Assembly: GCA_029783825.1 (NCBI GenBank)
Contig: JAREIK010009602.1
Location: forward strand, 36,202 to 100,201
Length of the DNA: 64,000 nucleotides
Source: Sapria himalayana
Taxonomy: Eukaryota > Streptophyta > Magnoliopsida > Malpighiales > Rafflesiaceae
Reading direction: 5' to 3'
The position numbers and the translations under genes are program-made. Positions 38,160 through 50,800 of this stretch are shown here, piece after piece (the stretch's first letter is position 1; the number at the start of each line of letters is the position of its first letter). The notes beneath the pieces were generated by a model. That model did not search any database and was not told where the DNA came from. It was given only the letters and a program-made list of their open reading frames with translations.

Positions 38160-38530
38160 TGAAGGAAAAGAGGAAGAGAGAGAGAGAGAAAGAGAGAGAG
38201 ATAAGGTGGGGAGAGAGAGGAGCAGAGAAATCGGGAGGCTAGGGAAGAGAGAGAGAAAGAGAAGGAGAGAGAAGGAGTGAGAGAGGGGGAGAGAACTAGT
38301 GAAAGGGAAGAGAGGGAAAGAGAGAGAGAGAGAGGAAGAGAGAGAGGGATAGAGAGGGAGAGAGAGAAAGGGGAGATAGGGAGAGAGAGAGAGAGTGGAG
38401 GGAGAGAGAGGACAAGCAAGAATGTAGAGTGAGAAAGAAAATAACAAGAGAGTGTGTGTGACACAAAGAAAAAGAGGAATATAGTACAGGAAGAATTAGA
38501 GAGGGAGAGAGAGAGAGGCACATAGAGAGT
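38160..38530 (-). repeat. GA-rich tract of element 2 (CT on element sense strand)
   Basis: About 370 bp of GAGAGA with GGGA and AAGA variants, upstream of the TNPD pseudogene. It corresponds in sense to the CT tract of element 1. Ser/Leu/Pro frames on the - strand are artefacts. Confidence 0.9.
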
Positions 38531-38739
38531 GTAGTGTTAGAATGAAAAATTATATAAAAGAAAATAAAATTTCTTCTATATAAACCTATCAAATATTATA
38601 TCTTTTGTCAAACATAAGTTCATAATTGAGTCTGAGGCCCAAGGGTAGTGATTAGATAAGAGTACAACTCTTATTTGTATTATACCATATATGAGCATGA
38701 CCAACGGACACTATCATTCTACGTGCTTACATATGGTTG

Positions 38740-39399
38740 ATATTATATCTTATGGAATTTAATTTCATATATAATTATATATAGTTATATGTTAGGATAC
38801 ATATAGTAAATGTAGATATAAATAGTTAGATATAGTTAAACATATAATTATATATAGATATATGCATACAAGTAGTTATAAGTAAATATAAATAAATGTA
38901 TACAAAGTTATAAACAATTATGTAGATTTACATATATGTATACATATATGTATACATAATTACAAATAAAGTTATATTTATTTATATAGAGTTATTTATA
39001 GGTATAAGAATATTTATATATAGTTATACACATATAGGTAAACATTGTGTTGTATGTTTTTATATTATAATTATAAATATTGTTACATGTAGTTATAGAT
39101 ATAGTTACGTATAGTTAAACTTATATTTATTCATGTATGTATATCTATTCGTTCATATAATTTCATTATTTATACATATAGTTATGTATAGGTATGGGTA
39201 CACTAAAACACATTTTTATAATAATATATAAAAATGTTAATTTAATAAATGTTGTTAATTAATTTATTTAAATATAGTTATGTATAAAGTTTTTATAGTT
39301 ATAATTTTAGTAAGATAGAATTATTTATAGTTATATGTTAGTATACATATATATATAATATATATAGTTATAAAAAATTATATATCGTTAAAGATTTAG

Positions 39400-39432
<33 letters not shown>

Positions 39433-40012
39433 TACGAGTAGTTAAATTTAGTTAAACATAATATATACAATGTTACATACAAATATATAGATTTACATAT
39501 ATGTATACATATATGTATAAATAGTTAAAAATATAGTTATATTTAATTATATAATGTTTATTATAGTTTTACAAATATTTATATATAGTTATACACATAT
39601 AATTAAATATGATGTTGAATGTTATTATACATGTAATTATAAATATAGTTACATGAGATTATACATATAGTTACATGTATAGTTAACTTATATTTATACA
39701 TGTATGTATATATATTTGTTCATATAATTTCATATATTTATACATATAGTTATTATAGGTATGGATATACTAAAATACATTTTTTACTAATATATATTAA
39801 TGTATATTAAATATATGTTGTTAATTATATATTTAAATATAGGTTTACATTATTAATATTAAATTATGTATAGTTATATGTTATTATACATATAATATAT
39901 ATAATTATAAAAAATTATATATCATTAAACATTTAGTTATATTTAGGTTTACATAAATATATACAAAGTTATATGTGGTAAACATTATGTTTAATTATGT
40001 GTTAAACATTAG

Positions 40013-40053
<41 letters not shown>

Positions 40054-40690
40054 TATGGATAGTTATATTTAGTTTTACATAAATATTTACAAAGTTATAA
40101 ACAAGTATATAGATATACATATATGTATACATATATGTATAAATAGTTAAAAATATAGTTATATTAAATTATATAAAGTTTTATTTAGTTTTAAAAATAT
40201 TTATATATAGTTATACACATAATTAAACATAATGTTGTATGTTGTTATACATGTAATTATAAATATAGTTACATGTGGTTATACATATAGGTACACGTAT
40301 AGTTAGACTTATATCTATACAAGTAGGTATATATATTTATAGTAAAATAATTTTTGAATACTAATATATACAAATATATATTTAATATAATTTGTAAATT
40401 ATATATTTAAATATAGTTATGCATAAACCTTTTATAGTAAACATATAATAAGATACAATTATTTATAGTTATATGTTATTATACATATAGTATATATAAC
40501 TATAAATATTTTTATATAGTTAAACATATAGTTATATATAGATATTCATACAAATAGTTATACATAAATATATAAAGTTATAAATAAATATATTTATACA
40601 TATATATATACATATAAAAGTTATAAATAAATATATAGATTTTAATTGTGTAGAGTGTTATATAGATATACTTATATTTATATAATCATA
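38740..40690 (-). repeat. AT-rich tandem repeat of about 500-620 bp, over three copies
   Basis: The block around TTACATATATGTATACATAT recurs near 38926, 39491, 40113 and (diverged) 40592. Each is followed by ATAGTTATAC-type runs and a segment with CTTATATTTATTCATGTATG-like sequence. At the finer scale the unit is made of TATAGTTATA words. No coding potential. Confidence 0.75.
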
Positions 40691-43375
40691 CAACTTCAAT
40701 AAATATCTAAAATATGACCAGCAATGATGTTTAGAGAGAGAGAGAGAGAAGAAATACTATATTTCTACAATTTTTCACATGAGCAGGAAGTTACTTTGAA
40801 TGACCATTTACTACTACTTCTATAGCGAAGAGATGTTTGCTAAAGCATCATAAATTTCTTCCATATATCTGCATGCATATATATATATTTGTGTGTGTGT
40901 GGGTGGGTGGGTGGTGTGGGTGTGTATAAAAAAATATGAAGATATATGCATTAAAATGAAAAAAAATGATATAAAAAAAATACTACTCAATAATAATAAT
41001 ATATAACTAAAACTCATGCCATTACATAATGAATAAAAAATTGATGAAACTTTGCATATCGAGTATTCCCAAAAAAATAAAACAACTTAATAAAATAAAT
41101 AAAATCTCACAATATATTATAAAATGACATTATGAATAAAAAATGACATTATCATTTATTAAATAAAAAAATTCACTTATAAATTCAAAAAGAAACTATA
41201 AATACTCTTAATCTATATGAATCATCTCATCTAGTATCTCAAGATAATAAAATATAATTACAATATAATTCTCAATAATTTTGAAATTTTTATTTTTATT
41301 TACAACTTATTATTGTTTTTTATAATTCATTTTGCTGTATTTTTGATATGTTACTTTTTTTTATTATATTGTATTGATGTTCTTGAAATTATATTAATTT
41401 ATATTTATTTTATTAAGATATGAAATAAAATTTAATAATTCTTGACTAAAAAATAATTTGTAAATATGTTTATATCATATTAAACTATAAAAGAATACTG
41501 ACATAAAAGAGTACTCATATATATTCACTAGTACTATAAAATAATGTTTCATTAATGATACATACATTTCCATTATACTTCTCATATTTTCTTATATTCT
41601 TTATTACTATTTATTACAAGATAGATCTGCCACAAATTTTGTGAAACACGAAACATAGATTCAAGCTTGTAGGTCACAACTAATAGGTATGATACTCAAC
41701 TAATAACTACAACGTTCAACTAACAATTACTACTAATATTTATTAGTTTTTTAAATTGTTTAAAATAAACATATTTCAGCACAGAAAAATTACCGTGTGT
41801 TAAAAGATGATGTTATTAACATGGCATGATAATCCTAACTAGTGTTGTCATAAAAAGAATACTCTTGTATGACATGAAATTCATCAACATTACAGAGATA
41901 CCCGACTCTTAATAATCCACAGTTGTTAATGGTATAAATTATTATTAATATAAATTTGGTAGAAGTTGAATTGTTAAAGTAATAATAACTACATTGTTAC
42001 TAGATAAAATCATAAATTGAATTTAAAACATTTTTGGTAGAAAAAAATCTATAGTGTTGCATGACATTGTGGGAATTATAAACATTAAAGATTTCTAATA
42101 TTTTAATAGTTTTATATCCTTTATCTAAAGAAAAAATGTTATAGATTTAAAATATTATACTTTTTTTATCTACCTACCCTTCTCCCAAACTCAACCCAAA
42201 ATTATTATTTGGCTTGTATATAAGCTATGAGGCTTCATGATTATAATAGGTAAAACTCATGTCACAACCATCTGAACAACATGATAAATGATAGCACCAT
42301 GGAAAACTTATCCAACATCTACGAGGATCGGATTTCATATTTCATGTTAGAATATTCATCATCTTTTGCCGATTTGTCTACCATGTTGTTGGTTCGGATT
42401 TTTTATTACCATGATATTTGTTTTTACAAATATTATTCTTGATAGTAATTATGTACAAAAATGTTTCGTTCATATATTATATACTATCTTAGCTTGAGTG
42501 TCCATGACACATTGCTACATATTGATCTTATTATATCAATATGAATTATTATTTTAATATTACTGAACTTGATTCAACAAGTCCACTCATCTCTAACACA
42601 AGAGAGATCACAATGAATCACACACTACGAGACATCTATTGAAGGAATATTGAAATTATTGGAAATATAAGTGTTTTATTTCATGAAACATAAATATGAA
42701 GTTATTATGTTTGAGATAATTTTGAGATAAATTTAATTTACAAAATATTAGATACATGATAAATATAAATCTTTACACACACACACACACACACCATGAT
42801 AATATTTGTTAAAGATAAGTGCAACCATAACAATATAAATTAATCATGTAGGAAAATTATAATAAAGTCTATGAAAAAATTAATAAGAATAATTATTTTT
42901 ATATCATATGTTGACTTAAAAGTTTATCACATGCTTACTTGCATGAATATCATGTGTTAGTATGTATTATATCCATATCTTGGCTTACATGAGTGATAAG
43001 TATTTGATTATGTGCTTACTATGTGATCTAGTGCATTAATGCCAAATGCTTGAAAGTGTGCTTATTATGATGATGTGTATAACTGTCAAGGATTGACTTG
43101 ACATGTGAAAGCTATGTGTTGGCTTACTAACTGTTGCCATCAAAAATTAAAAACATGGAATCTTGCTTATAAATAAAAAGTGTTTTGGGCTTTCTAGCAC
43201 ACAATAAAAATATATCATGAGATCATTTAAAAGTGAATTGAGAATCTCTTGCTCAATTATTTTCAAATACATGTGTGAATATTATTGAATTTTCTAGAAG
43301 TTGGTAGATTAGTTCAAACTGGTTCAATTGAGTATAATCAATTTAATTTAATTTGACATGCTAAACTTTTATTTA
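40691..43375. other. AT-rich interior of element 2, no gene recognised
   Basis: The segment 40691-40735 resembles the left flank of a triplet unit (ACTTCAATAAATATCTAAAA). It is followed by GA repeats (40734-40751), a GT/GGGT run (40891-40925) and a CA run (42776-42794). A stretch at 43160-43330 has TATAAATAAAAAG and AATAAAA, reminiscent of a transcription unit or LTR, but without identifiable ends. Nothing here supports a gene. Confidence 0.45.
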
Positions 43376-43625
43376 ATTATTTATTTATTTTATTTATTTT
43401 AATTATTCTATTATTTTATTTATTTTATGTATTTTATTTATTTTATTTATTTTATTATTTTATTTATTTTATTATTTATTCATTTTATTTATTTTATTTA
43501 TTTACTTATTTTACTTATTTTACTTATTTTACTTATTTTACTTATTTACTTATTTTATTTATTTTACTTATTTATTTTATTTATTTTATTATTTTATTTA
43601 TTTTATTTATTTTATTTTATTTGAT
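43376..43625 (+). repeat. TTTA / TTTTA simple repeat
   Basis: About 250 bp of TTTAT, TTTAC and ATTTTATT words. The Phe/Ile/Leu frame is an artefact. Confidence 0.93.
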
Positions 43626-43664
43626 TTTGAATTCAATCATTACTCTTTTTTGAATATTTTTTGT

Positions 43665-43885
43665 TGATATCAAGTCGCCATACCTAAGTATGTATACTAG
43701 TTATGTACAAAATACATGCATATTGATGTATGCTGTTTTTGTAAATATCAAGTCGGCATACCTAAGTATGTATACTAGTTATGTATAAAATACACATGCA
43801 TATTAATGTATACTATTTTTGTAGATATCAAGTAGACAAACCTAAGTATATATATTGTTTATAAATATTGTTTTTGTAAATGATC
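43665..43885 (+). repeat. 78-80-bp tandem repeat, about 2.5 copies
   Basis: Copies start at GATATCAAGTCGCCATACC (43667), AATATCAAGTCGGCATACC (43745) and GATATCAAGTAGACAAACC (43825). Each contains CCTAAGTATGTATACTAG or a variant of it and a TGCATATTGATGTAT-like tail. The third copy is shorter and more diverged. Confidence 0.85.
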
Positions 43886-44089
43886 ACGATCAGAACCACA
43901 CAGTGACAACGTATTATATCACAGGTGCATGAAGCATTTATACAAATAAGGTTATATACGAAATCCAAGCATACCATATGGTGATTAAAAAAGAAACTCG
44001 AAAAAAAAAAATAGAATAAAAATGTTTACTTTTTGATTATGCAATCCAAGATAATCGATGAACATACCTCAATGAATAATATTTTAAAA

Positions 44090-44200
44090 CTTAAACGTCG
44101 AATTAATTTTAGTTGAATCAGCGTCAAGAGATAATGACGGAATGAGGAGGAATTTGACTCTGTTACGATTAGAGAGCGTCAAGTCAAGAGAGATAATGTA
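44090..44200 (-). promoter_or_regulatory. Conserved leader block of element 2
   Basis: The complement contains CTCTCTTGACTTGACG and ATCTCTTGACGCTGATTC, aligning with the CTCTCGAC repeats of element 1 (9285-9375) at the same distance from the 5' arm. This is the likely transcription start region of the element's genes. Function is inferred from position only. Confidence 0.4.
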
Positions 44201-45404
44201 TATTTTAGGATAATATTTATATTTTTAATTATTAAAACATTAAATAAATTAATATATATATATATAATAAAAAATACTCATTAATTTTATTTACTATCAA
44301 AATATTTTCACAAATTAATGTGCATGTTATCAAGGTTTCAAATGAAAATAAATACCTTACAATTTTTTATTATAAGATTAATTAAACAATAATATATAAA
44401 CAATAAAAAAATAGGTTTGCCTTAAAAAATATCAAATATGTATGAAATTAACAAACTTCATATAATAATATATAAATGAAAAGATGATTTGTCTTCTAGC
44501 CACTCGCCTAAAAGTTATAAGATACAATTATTGTTAAAAAATCTATAAATATTTTTATTTTATGTTATAAATTTTTAAGAATTCATATTAATTTTTACGA
44601 AGATAATATGAAATAATTTTAAACGCACAAATTCATATTATTTGATATAATTAATAATTTTAAAATTCAAAAAATTACTTAATGTGAGAAGATAATTAAA
44701 AAAATAATATTTATTATTTTATTAAAAACTTAATGTTAAAAGCTAATTGTAAAATATCACTCAATTGTTTAATTTTTATATATTTTAGTAGGATTAAACA
44801 TCTATATATTATTTATAATTATTATTTATTTTTTTTAACTTTATTGAAAAAAATTATATTTTTATTATATTTCAAGATTTTCATGATTTGTATTATTTAT
44901 TTTTTTAAAGTTTTCTATAATCATAAAATTTTTTTTAATACATATAATAATATTAATATTTACTTGTTTATTCGTCAATTCAAATATTTTTGAAATATTT
45001 TCTATTTTATCATTCAATGAATTAATTTACATTTAAAAATTAGTAGAAATTTTAATGTATGTTAATTAAAATTTTAAAATTATCGAAAAAATACTTATTG
45101 AATTAATTATTTAGTGTTACTTTAATTTAAATTATTTAGTTTCTTAATTAAAAATTTTAGAAAATTTTTTTGTATAATTTTTTAAAAAATTAATACTCAT
45201 AAAAATTGTTATTTTAATCCTTATTAATATAATTTTTTTGTATTTTTATATATTTTAAATTAATTATTTATAATATTATTATTTTTTGATTTACGAGAAG
45301 AATCTATGTTTCAAGGATTGCTCATTTATAAACCAATAACATAAATTATAAACAAAATTAAATAAAATATTGAAATAAATAATAAATAAAAGTAATTATA
45401 TAAT
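44201..45404 (-). other. AT-rich 5' arm of element 2, no gene
   Basis: Homologous in reverse to 8011-9284 of element 1 and to the inner part of the solo arms. Poly-A/T-rich, without a credible frame; an 86-codon Ile/Phe-rich frame at 44733 is composition-driven. Confidence 0.7.
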
Positions 45405-46535
45405 TAAATATTGGTAGAGAAATATCATCGCTAAATCCATAGCTAAATTATGGATTTTATAAGCTAGGGAAATTTCATCGCTATATTATGAATTTTATTA
45501 GCTCGAGAAAATCAATCACTAAATCCATTGCTAATTACATATTTTATAAGTAAGGGAAATTCCGTCCCTAAATCTGTAACAAATTAAAAATTTTATTTTC
45601 TACGAAATAATGTCGTTAAATTCGTCACTAATTTATGGAATTTATAGCTAGGTATATTCGCTCGCTAAATCCTAGCTAAATACGAATTTTATTAGCTAGG
45701 AAAAATCCGTCACTAAATCCGTCGCTAAAATATGGATTTATTAGCTATTAAAAATACGTTGCTAAATCCATAGCTAAATTACTAATTTTATTAGTAAGGG
45801 AAAATTCATCGCTAAATTCATCTCTAAATTCGTTACTAAATCAAGGATTTTATTAGCAAGGGAAAGTCAGTCGCTAAATCTGTTACTAAATCATCGATTT
45901 TATTAGTGGGGGATAATCCGTCGCTAAATCAAGGATTTTATTAGCAAGGAAAAATCAATCACTAAATTCATAGCTAAATGAATGATTTTATTAGCAAGAA
46001 AAATTCTGTTGCTAAATACATCACTAAAAATTAGCTAGAAAAAATACGTCGCTAAATCCGTTAAGAATTTCAGGCTTTAAATAGCGAGGGATATTTTGTG
46101 GCAATATCCATCGCTAAAATCCCGCTTTTATTGAGGGGAAAGTACGAAAATTTTCCGTCGCTAATCAGTCGCTAAATCCGTCGCTAAAATCCCTGCTTTT
46201 CTTGTACTGAAGTTACAAAAATTTTTAGTTGCTAATTCGTCGCTAATCCGTCGCTAATCCGTCGCTAAATCATCGCTAAATCCTTGCTTAAATCCATACT
46301 TTTCATAAATGAATGTTCTGAAAATTTTTAGTAGCTAATCCATCGCTAAATCCGTCGCTAAAATCCCCACTTTTCTTAAGGCAGAATTTTCGAAAATTTT
46401 TCCCTCGCTAATCCGTCACATAATCTGTTGCTATTTCTTTTTCATTTAAAAATCATCAATCCTTGCTAATCTCTATCTAATTCCTTGCAAATTAGCTAGG
46501 GATTGATCCTTAGCTAATTTTCCCTAGCTAAATCG
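45405..46535 (-). repeat. 5' subterminal repeats of element 2
   Basis: A dense array of CCGTCGCTAAATC and TTTTATTAGCTAGGGAAAA motifs repeated about every 55-60 bp. It is the mirror of the element 1 5' arm and has the best preserved copies near 46150-46270 (TCCGTCGCTAAATCCGTCGC-like). Confidence 0.9.
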
Positions 46536-46550
46536 ATATTTCTTGTAGTA
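46536..46550 (-). repeat. CACTA 5' terminus of element 2
   Basis: The complement reads TACTACAAGAAATATCG, the CACTA terminus with the first C changed to T, joined to TTTAGCTAGGGA subterminal sequence. Homology with 19766 onward resumes right after it, marking the insertion edge. Confidence 0.8.
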
Positions 46551-47815
46551 AAAAAATCTTGAACTCAAATCAACTGAGGGTCAGTTTGGTAGTAATTTTC
46601 AAAAGTGTTTATAGTGCTAAAAATAATTTTAAGTGTTTTTAAAACAACAAAAAATTTTATTAGTAATATTTTAATTAACTATTTTAAAATCCTAAAAAAT
46701 ACTTGAAGTATTCTTTTAATAACTACACAAACATATTTAGTTTTTAAATCATCAAAATTTTTTTGATGTAATTAAAACATCTATGTATTTATCTTTAAAT
46801 ATAAGTTTATTTTCTTTTAAATATAATGAAAATTTTAAATTTTTTTTATAATTCAATAATTTTAAATCTTTTAGTAAATATTTTTTTAATAGATTCATAT
46901 AATCATAAAATTTTATTTTTATTTTAAATAATATAAATATTTACTTGTTTATTCATTAATTGAAGTATTTTTATAATTTTTTTATTTAATCATACAATTA
47001 AATATTTTAGCATTTTATTAGTATTAATTTTTATGTATGTTCATTTATTAATTAAATAATCTTTAAAATGATTAATTATATAATTAATTATTTAATGTTT
47101 ATTTAATACAAATATTTAAATAACATAATTATATTTTTTGGAAAAATATTTTGTATAATTTTTTAAAAATTTTATAATCATAAAAAATAGTTATTTTAGT
47201 TTTTAGTAATACAAAATTTTATTTATATTAAATATTTTTGAAATTATTTATTTATATATCTTATTTTTATAATATATGGGAAAGAATGTGTCTTTCAAGG
47301 TTTGCTCATCCATAGACCATGACATATATTAATATAAAAAATTACACAAATATTAAAATAAATAATATATAAAAAAATTTAAATCATTAAAGATTAGCAA
47401 AGAAAATTATCCCAGACCAAATAGCTAGAGAAATATTCATAATTAAAATCATATATTTTGTGAAAAATATCAATTATAGGAATAATCACTGGCAATTAAA
47501 TATAAAATAATAAAAAAAATTTCAGAATATTATTTAACAAGGGATTTTGTATCCAACTAATTAGCTAGGGGAAACCCATCTCTTAAATCATTGCTAAAAT
47601 GTCCACCAATCTTTGCGTTAAAAATTTAGGATAATATTAGTTAGGGACATTTTAAATCTAAAATTTCCAACTCTAATCTATCACAAATTCATCGAAATTT
47701 TGTAATTTAATGTAAAATCAAACATCTCTTGCTATTCTCTAGCTAATCCCTCGCTAATTATCTAGGGATTATTTCTCAAGCATTTCCATAGCTAAACAGA
47801 CATTTTATGTTAGTG
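46551..47815 (-). mobile_element. Solo CACTA 5' arm interrupted by element 2
   Basis: Collinear with 19766-21001 (TTGAACTCAAATCAACT near 46560 against TTGAATTCAAATCAACT near 19780, through to the subterminal motifs). On the complement it starts at 47815 with CACTAACATAAAATGTC and GGGATTAGCTAGAGAAT, a 5' end of the same family. It stops at 46550, where element 2 begins, so element 2 inserted into this older arm or was joined to it. The expected continuation is not found left of element 2. Confidence 0.75.
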
Positions 47816-50800
47816 ATATAGACAGAGTGATAGAGAGATAGATTGATTGATTGATAGACAAAATATAAATAGATAAGATAAATAGATAGATAAACATATA
47901 GAAAGATAGATTGGTTGATAGATAGATTGATTGATCAATAGATAGATAAACAAATAGATAGATAGATAGATAAACATATAGATAGACTAATAGATAGATA
48001 AATAATAGATAGATAGATATATAGATGAATAATAGATAGGTAGACAGTTAGATTGAAAGATAAAGAAAGAAGATAGATACATACATACATTGATAGATAG
48101 AGACAGATAGATAAATAGATAGATAGATAGATAAATAGATAAATAGATAGACATATTGATAGATAGATCGATAAATAGATATATAGACAAATATATAGAT
48201 AGATACATAGACTGATAGATATATAGATTAGACTAAACAGATCGATATATAGATAGATAGATAAAATTAGACAAAAAGATAAAAAGATAGATAAATATAC
48301 AGATAGATAGACAATAGATAGATAGAGATATAGAGAATAGATAGATATAGACTAGATATATAAAGAAATAGATACTGAGATAGATAGAAACAAGATAGAC
48401 ATATAGATAAGAAAAATAATAGAGAAAAGATGGATAGAATTAATTACACAGTGATAGAGAGATAGATAGACTCCAGATCGACACACATTATAGAAAGACA
48501 CACTGATAGATAGACCCACAAATTGAGAAAAAATAGAATAATAAATAGATAGACATTATGACAAACAGAAAAAAAAACAGAAAGATAGTCAGTCAGGCAG
48601 ATACTCAGGGAGGCAGGTAGACAAATAGACAGACAAATATATAAACGCATAAACAAACAAATAGATAGACAAACAAAAAGATAGATAGACAAACAAAAAG
48701 ATAGATAGATAGATAGAGAGACAAATTGATAGACAAATATATTGACAAATTGTTAGCCAGATAGATATAAAAATATATAAGAAGATAGAAAAATAGATAG
48801 ATTAAGAGATAGATAGACAGACAAATAGATAGACAGATAATAACATATAAATTGAAAGAAAGAAAGAAATATAGATACATAGATATAAAGTTGATAGACA
48901 GACAGATAGACAGATAGATAGAAAGACAGATAGATTATTAATAGACAAACAGATTGATAGACAGATAAATAAATAGATAGATAGATAGACAAACAAACAA
49001 ACAAATATATAGACAGACAGATAAATAGATACACAAATAAAAAGATAGATAGAGAGTTAGGGAGGTAGAAAGTAAATCAAGTAGGCAGACAAATAGATAG
49101 ATAAATATATAGATAGAAAAACAAATAGACAGGCAAATAGATAGACAAATAGAAAAATTGACATATAGATAGTTTGATAGATAGATTAATACACAAATTG
49201 ATATACTAATAGATAGACAGATTAATACACAGATAGATAGATAGATAGAATGATAAATAGATAGATAGATATATTATATAATATATATATATTATATATA
49301 TATAGTAGATAGATATAAATAGATATATAGATAGACAGATAGAAAGATATTTATATAGATAGATTGATAGATAGATAAATAGAAAGATTGATAGGCAATT
49401 TATATATATATTCAAATATAGATTGATAAAGAGATTGAAAGATAGATATAGATATACAACTAGATAGACAACAGATAGATAGATAGACAGATGGATAGAT
49501 TTTTAGACTTCATGTAGGTAGACAATTAGGCAGGTAGGTAAGCAGGCAGACAAAAAGACAGACAAACTAATAGACAAATAGATACACAGATTGGAAGATA
49601 TTTAGATAAACAAATAGAAAGTTAGATAGATAGAAGATAGTTTGATAAACAGATTAATTGATAGATTAATAGACTGATAGATAGACTAATTGATAGGCAA
49701 ATTGTTATATAGATTGATAGACAGATAGATAGACAAATAGTGGATAGATAGATTGATCGAAAGAATGATATATATACATATAGATAGATCGATAGATTTT
49801 AGAGAAATAGATATATAGATAGCTAGATAAATAGATAGATAGACAAACATACTGATAAAGAGATTGATATATATATAGAAAGATAGATAAAAGATTAATT
49901 AATTTATATAGAATGATAGATATACATATAGATAGACATATAGATTGATAGATTATTAGAGAAATAGATAGATAGATAAATAGATAGCTAGATAGATAGA
50001 TAGACAAAAAGATAGATATATAAATAGATATATAAATAAAGATATAGATAAAAAGATGGATAGAAAGATAGAAAGTTATATAGAAAAATATATAGATAGT
50101 TATATAAATAGATAGATAGCCAGTTATATAGATAGGTAGACATATATATAGATAGATAGATTGACAGACATATAGATAGATACATAGATTTATATACATA
50201 AATATAAACAAATAGTTTGAAGACATTCATACTGACACATAGACAGACAAATAGACATTTAGGTAGTAGATAATTAGAGATACAGGCAGACAAATAGATA
50301 GACAGCTATATAGATAGATAGACAAACAAACAGATATAGATAAACAGACTAATAGATAGATAGATAGACAGATAATTAGATGGTTGATTGACAGATATAT
50401 AGACAAATAGATAGATCGATAGAGAGATATTAAGATAGATAGATATATAGATAGATAAATAGATTTATTGATTGATAAATAGATAGATATACATATAGAT
50501 AGATAGACAGACAGACAAATAGATATTTAATCAAATAGATATACATGTAGATCGTATAGATAGATAGAAAGAGAGACATGCAAAAAAACATATAGATGGA
50601 TAGATAGAAACATAGACAGACAAATAAACAGACAAACGAACAGATAGATAGTTAGATAGATAGATCTATGGATTGATAGATAAATAGATAGACAAACATA
50701 GAGATAGATTGATAGACAAATAGATAAGTAGATTAATAAACTGATAGATCGAGAGATACATAGACAGAAAGACATACATAAAGATAGATAGACATACAGA

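Larger units (their letters stand above)
29259..46550 (-). mobile_element. CACTA element 2, 3'-truncated composite carrying captured DNA
   Basis: A family member on the - strand. Its 5' end is at 46550 (TACTACAAGAAA on the complement, one change from CACTACAAGAAA). From there, leftwards: subterminal repeats (45405-46535), AT-rich arm, leader block (44090-44200), AT-rich tandem repeats, purine tract, TNPD pseudogene (37832-35778), one triplet unit (35510-34560), captured or unassigned DNA with a topoisomerase II exon and a SINE-like sequence (about 34500-30300), coiled-coil remnant and 3' subterminal repeats to 29259. By comparison with element 1 the last 45 bp or so, including the 3' terminus, are missing and satellite begins instead. 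It is about 17.3 kb and non-functional. Host insertions inside it cannot all be delimited. Confidence 0.8.

Noticed and set aside
38039..38592. Ser/Leu/Pro-rich signal-peptide-like frames on the - strand
   Set aside because: GA microsatellite artefact without a conserved counterpart.
42630..43335. A solo LTR
   Set aside because: TATA-like and AATAAA-like motifs are present, but I could not find TG...CA ends with a 5-bp duplication or a primer-binding site.
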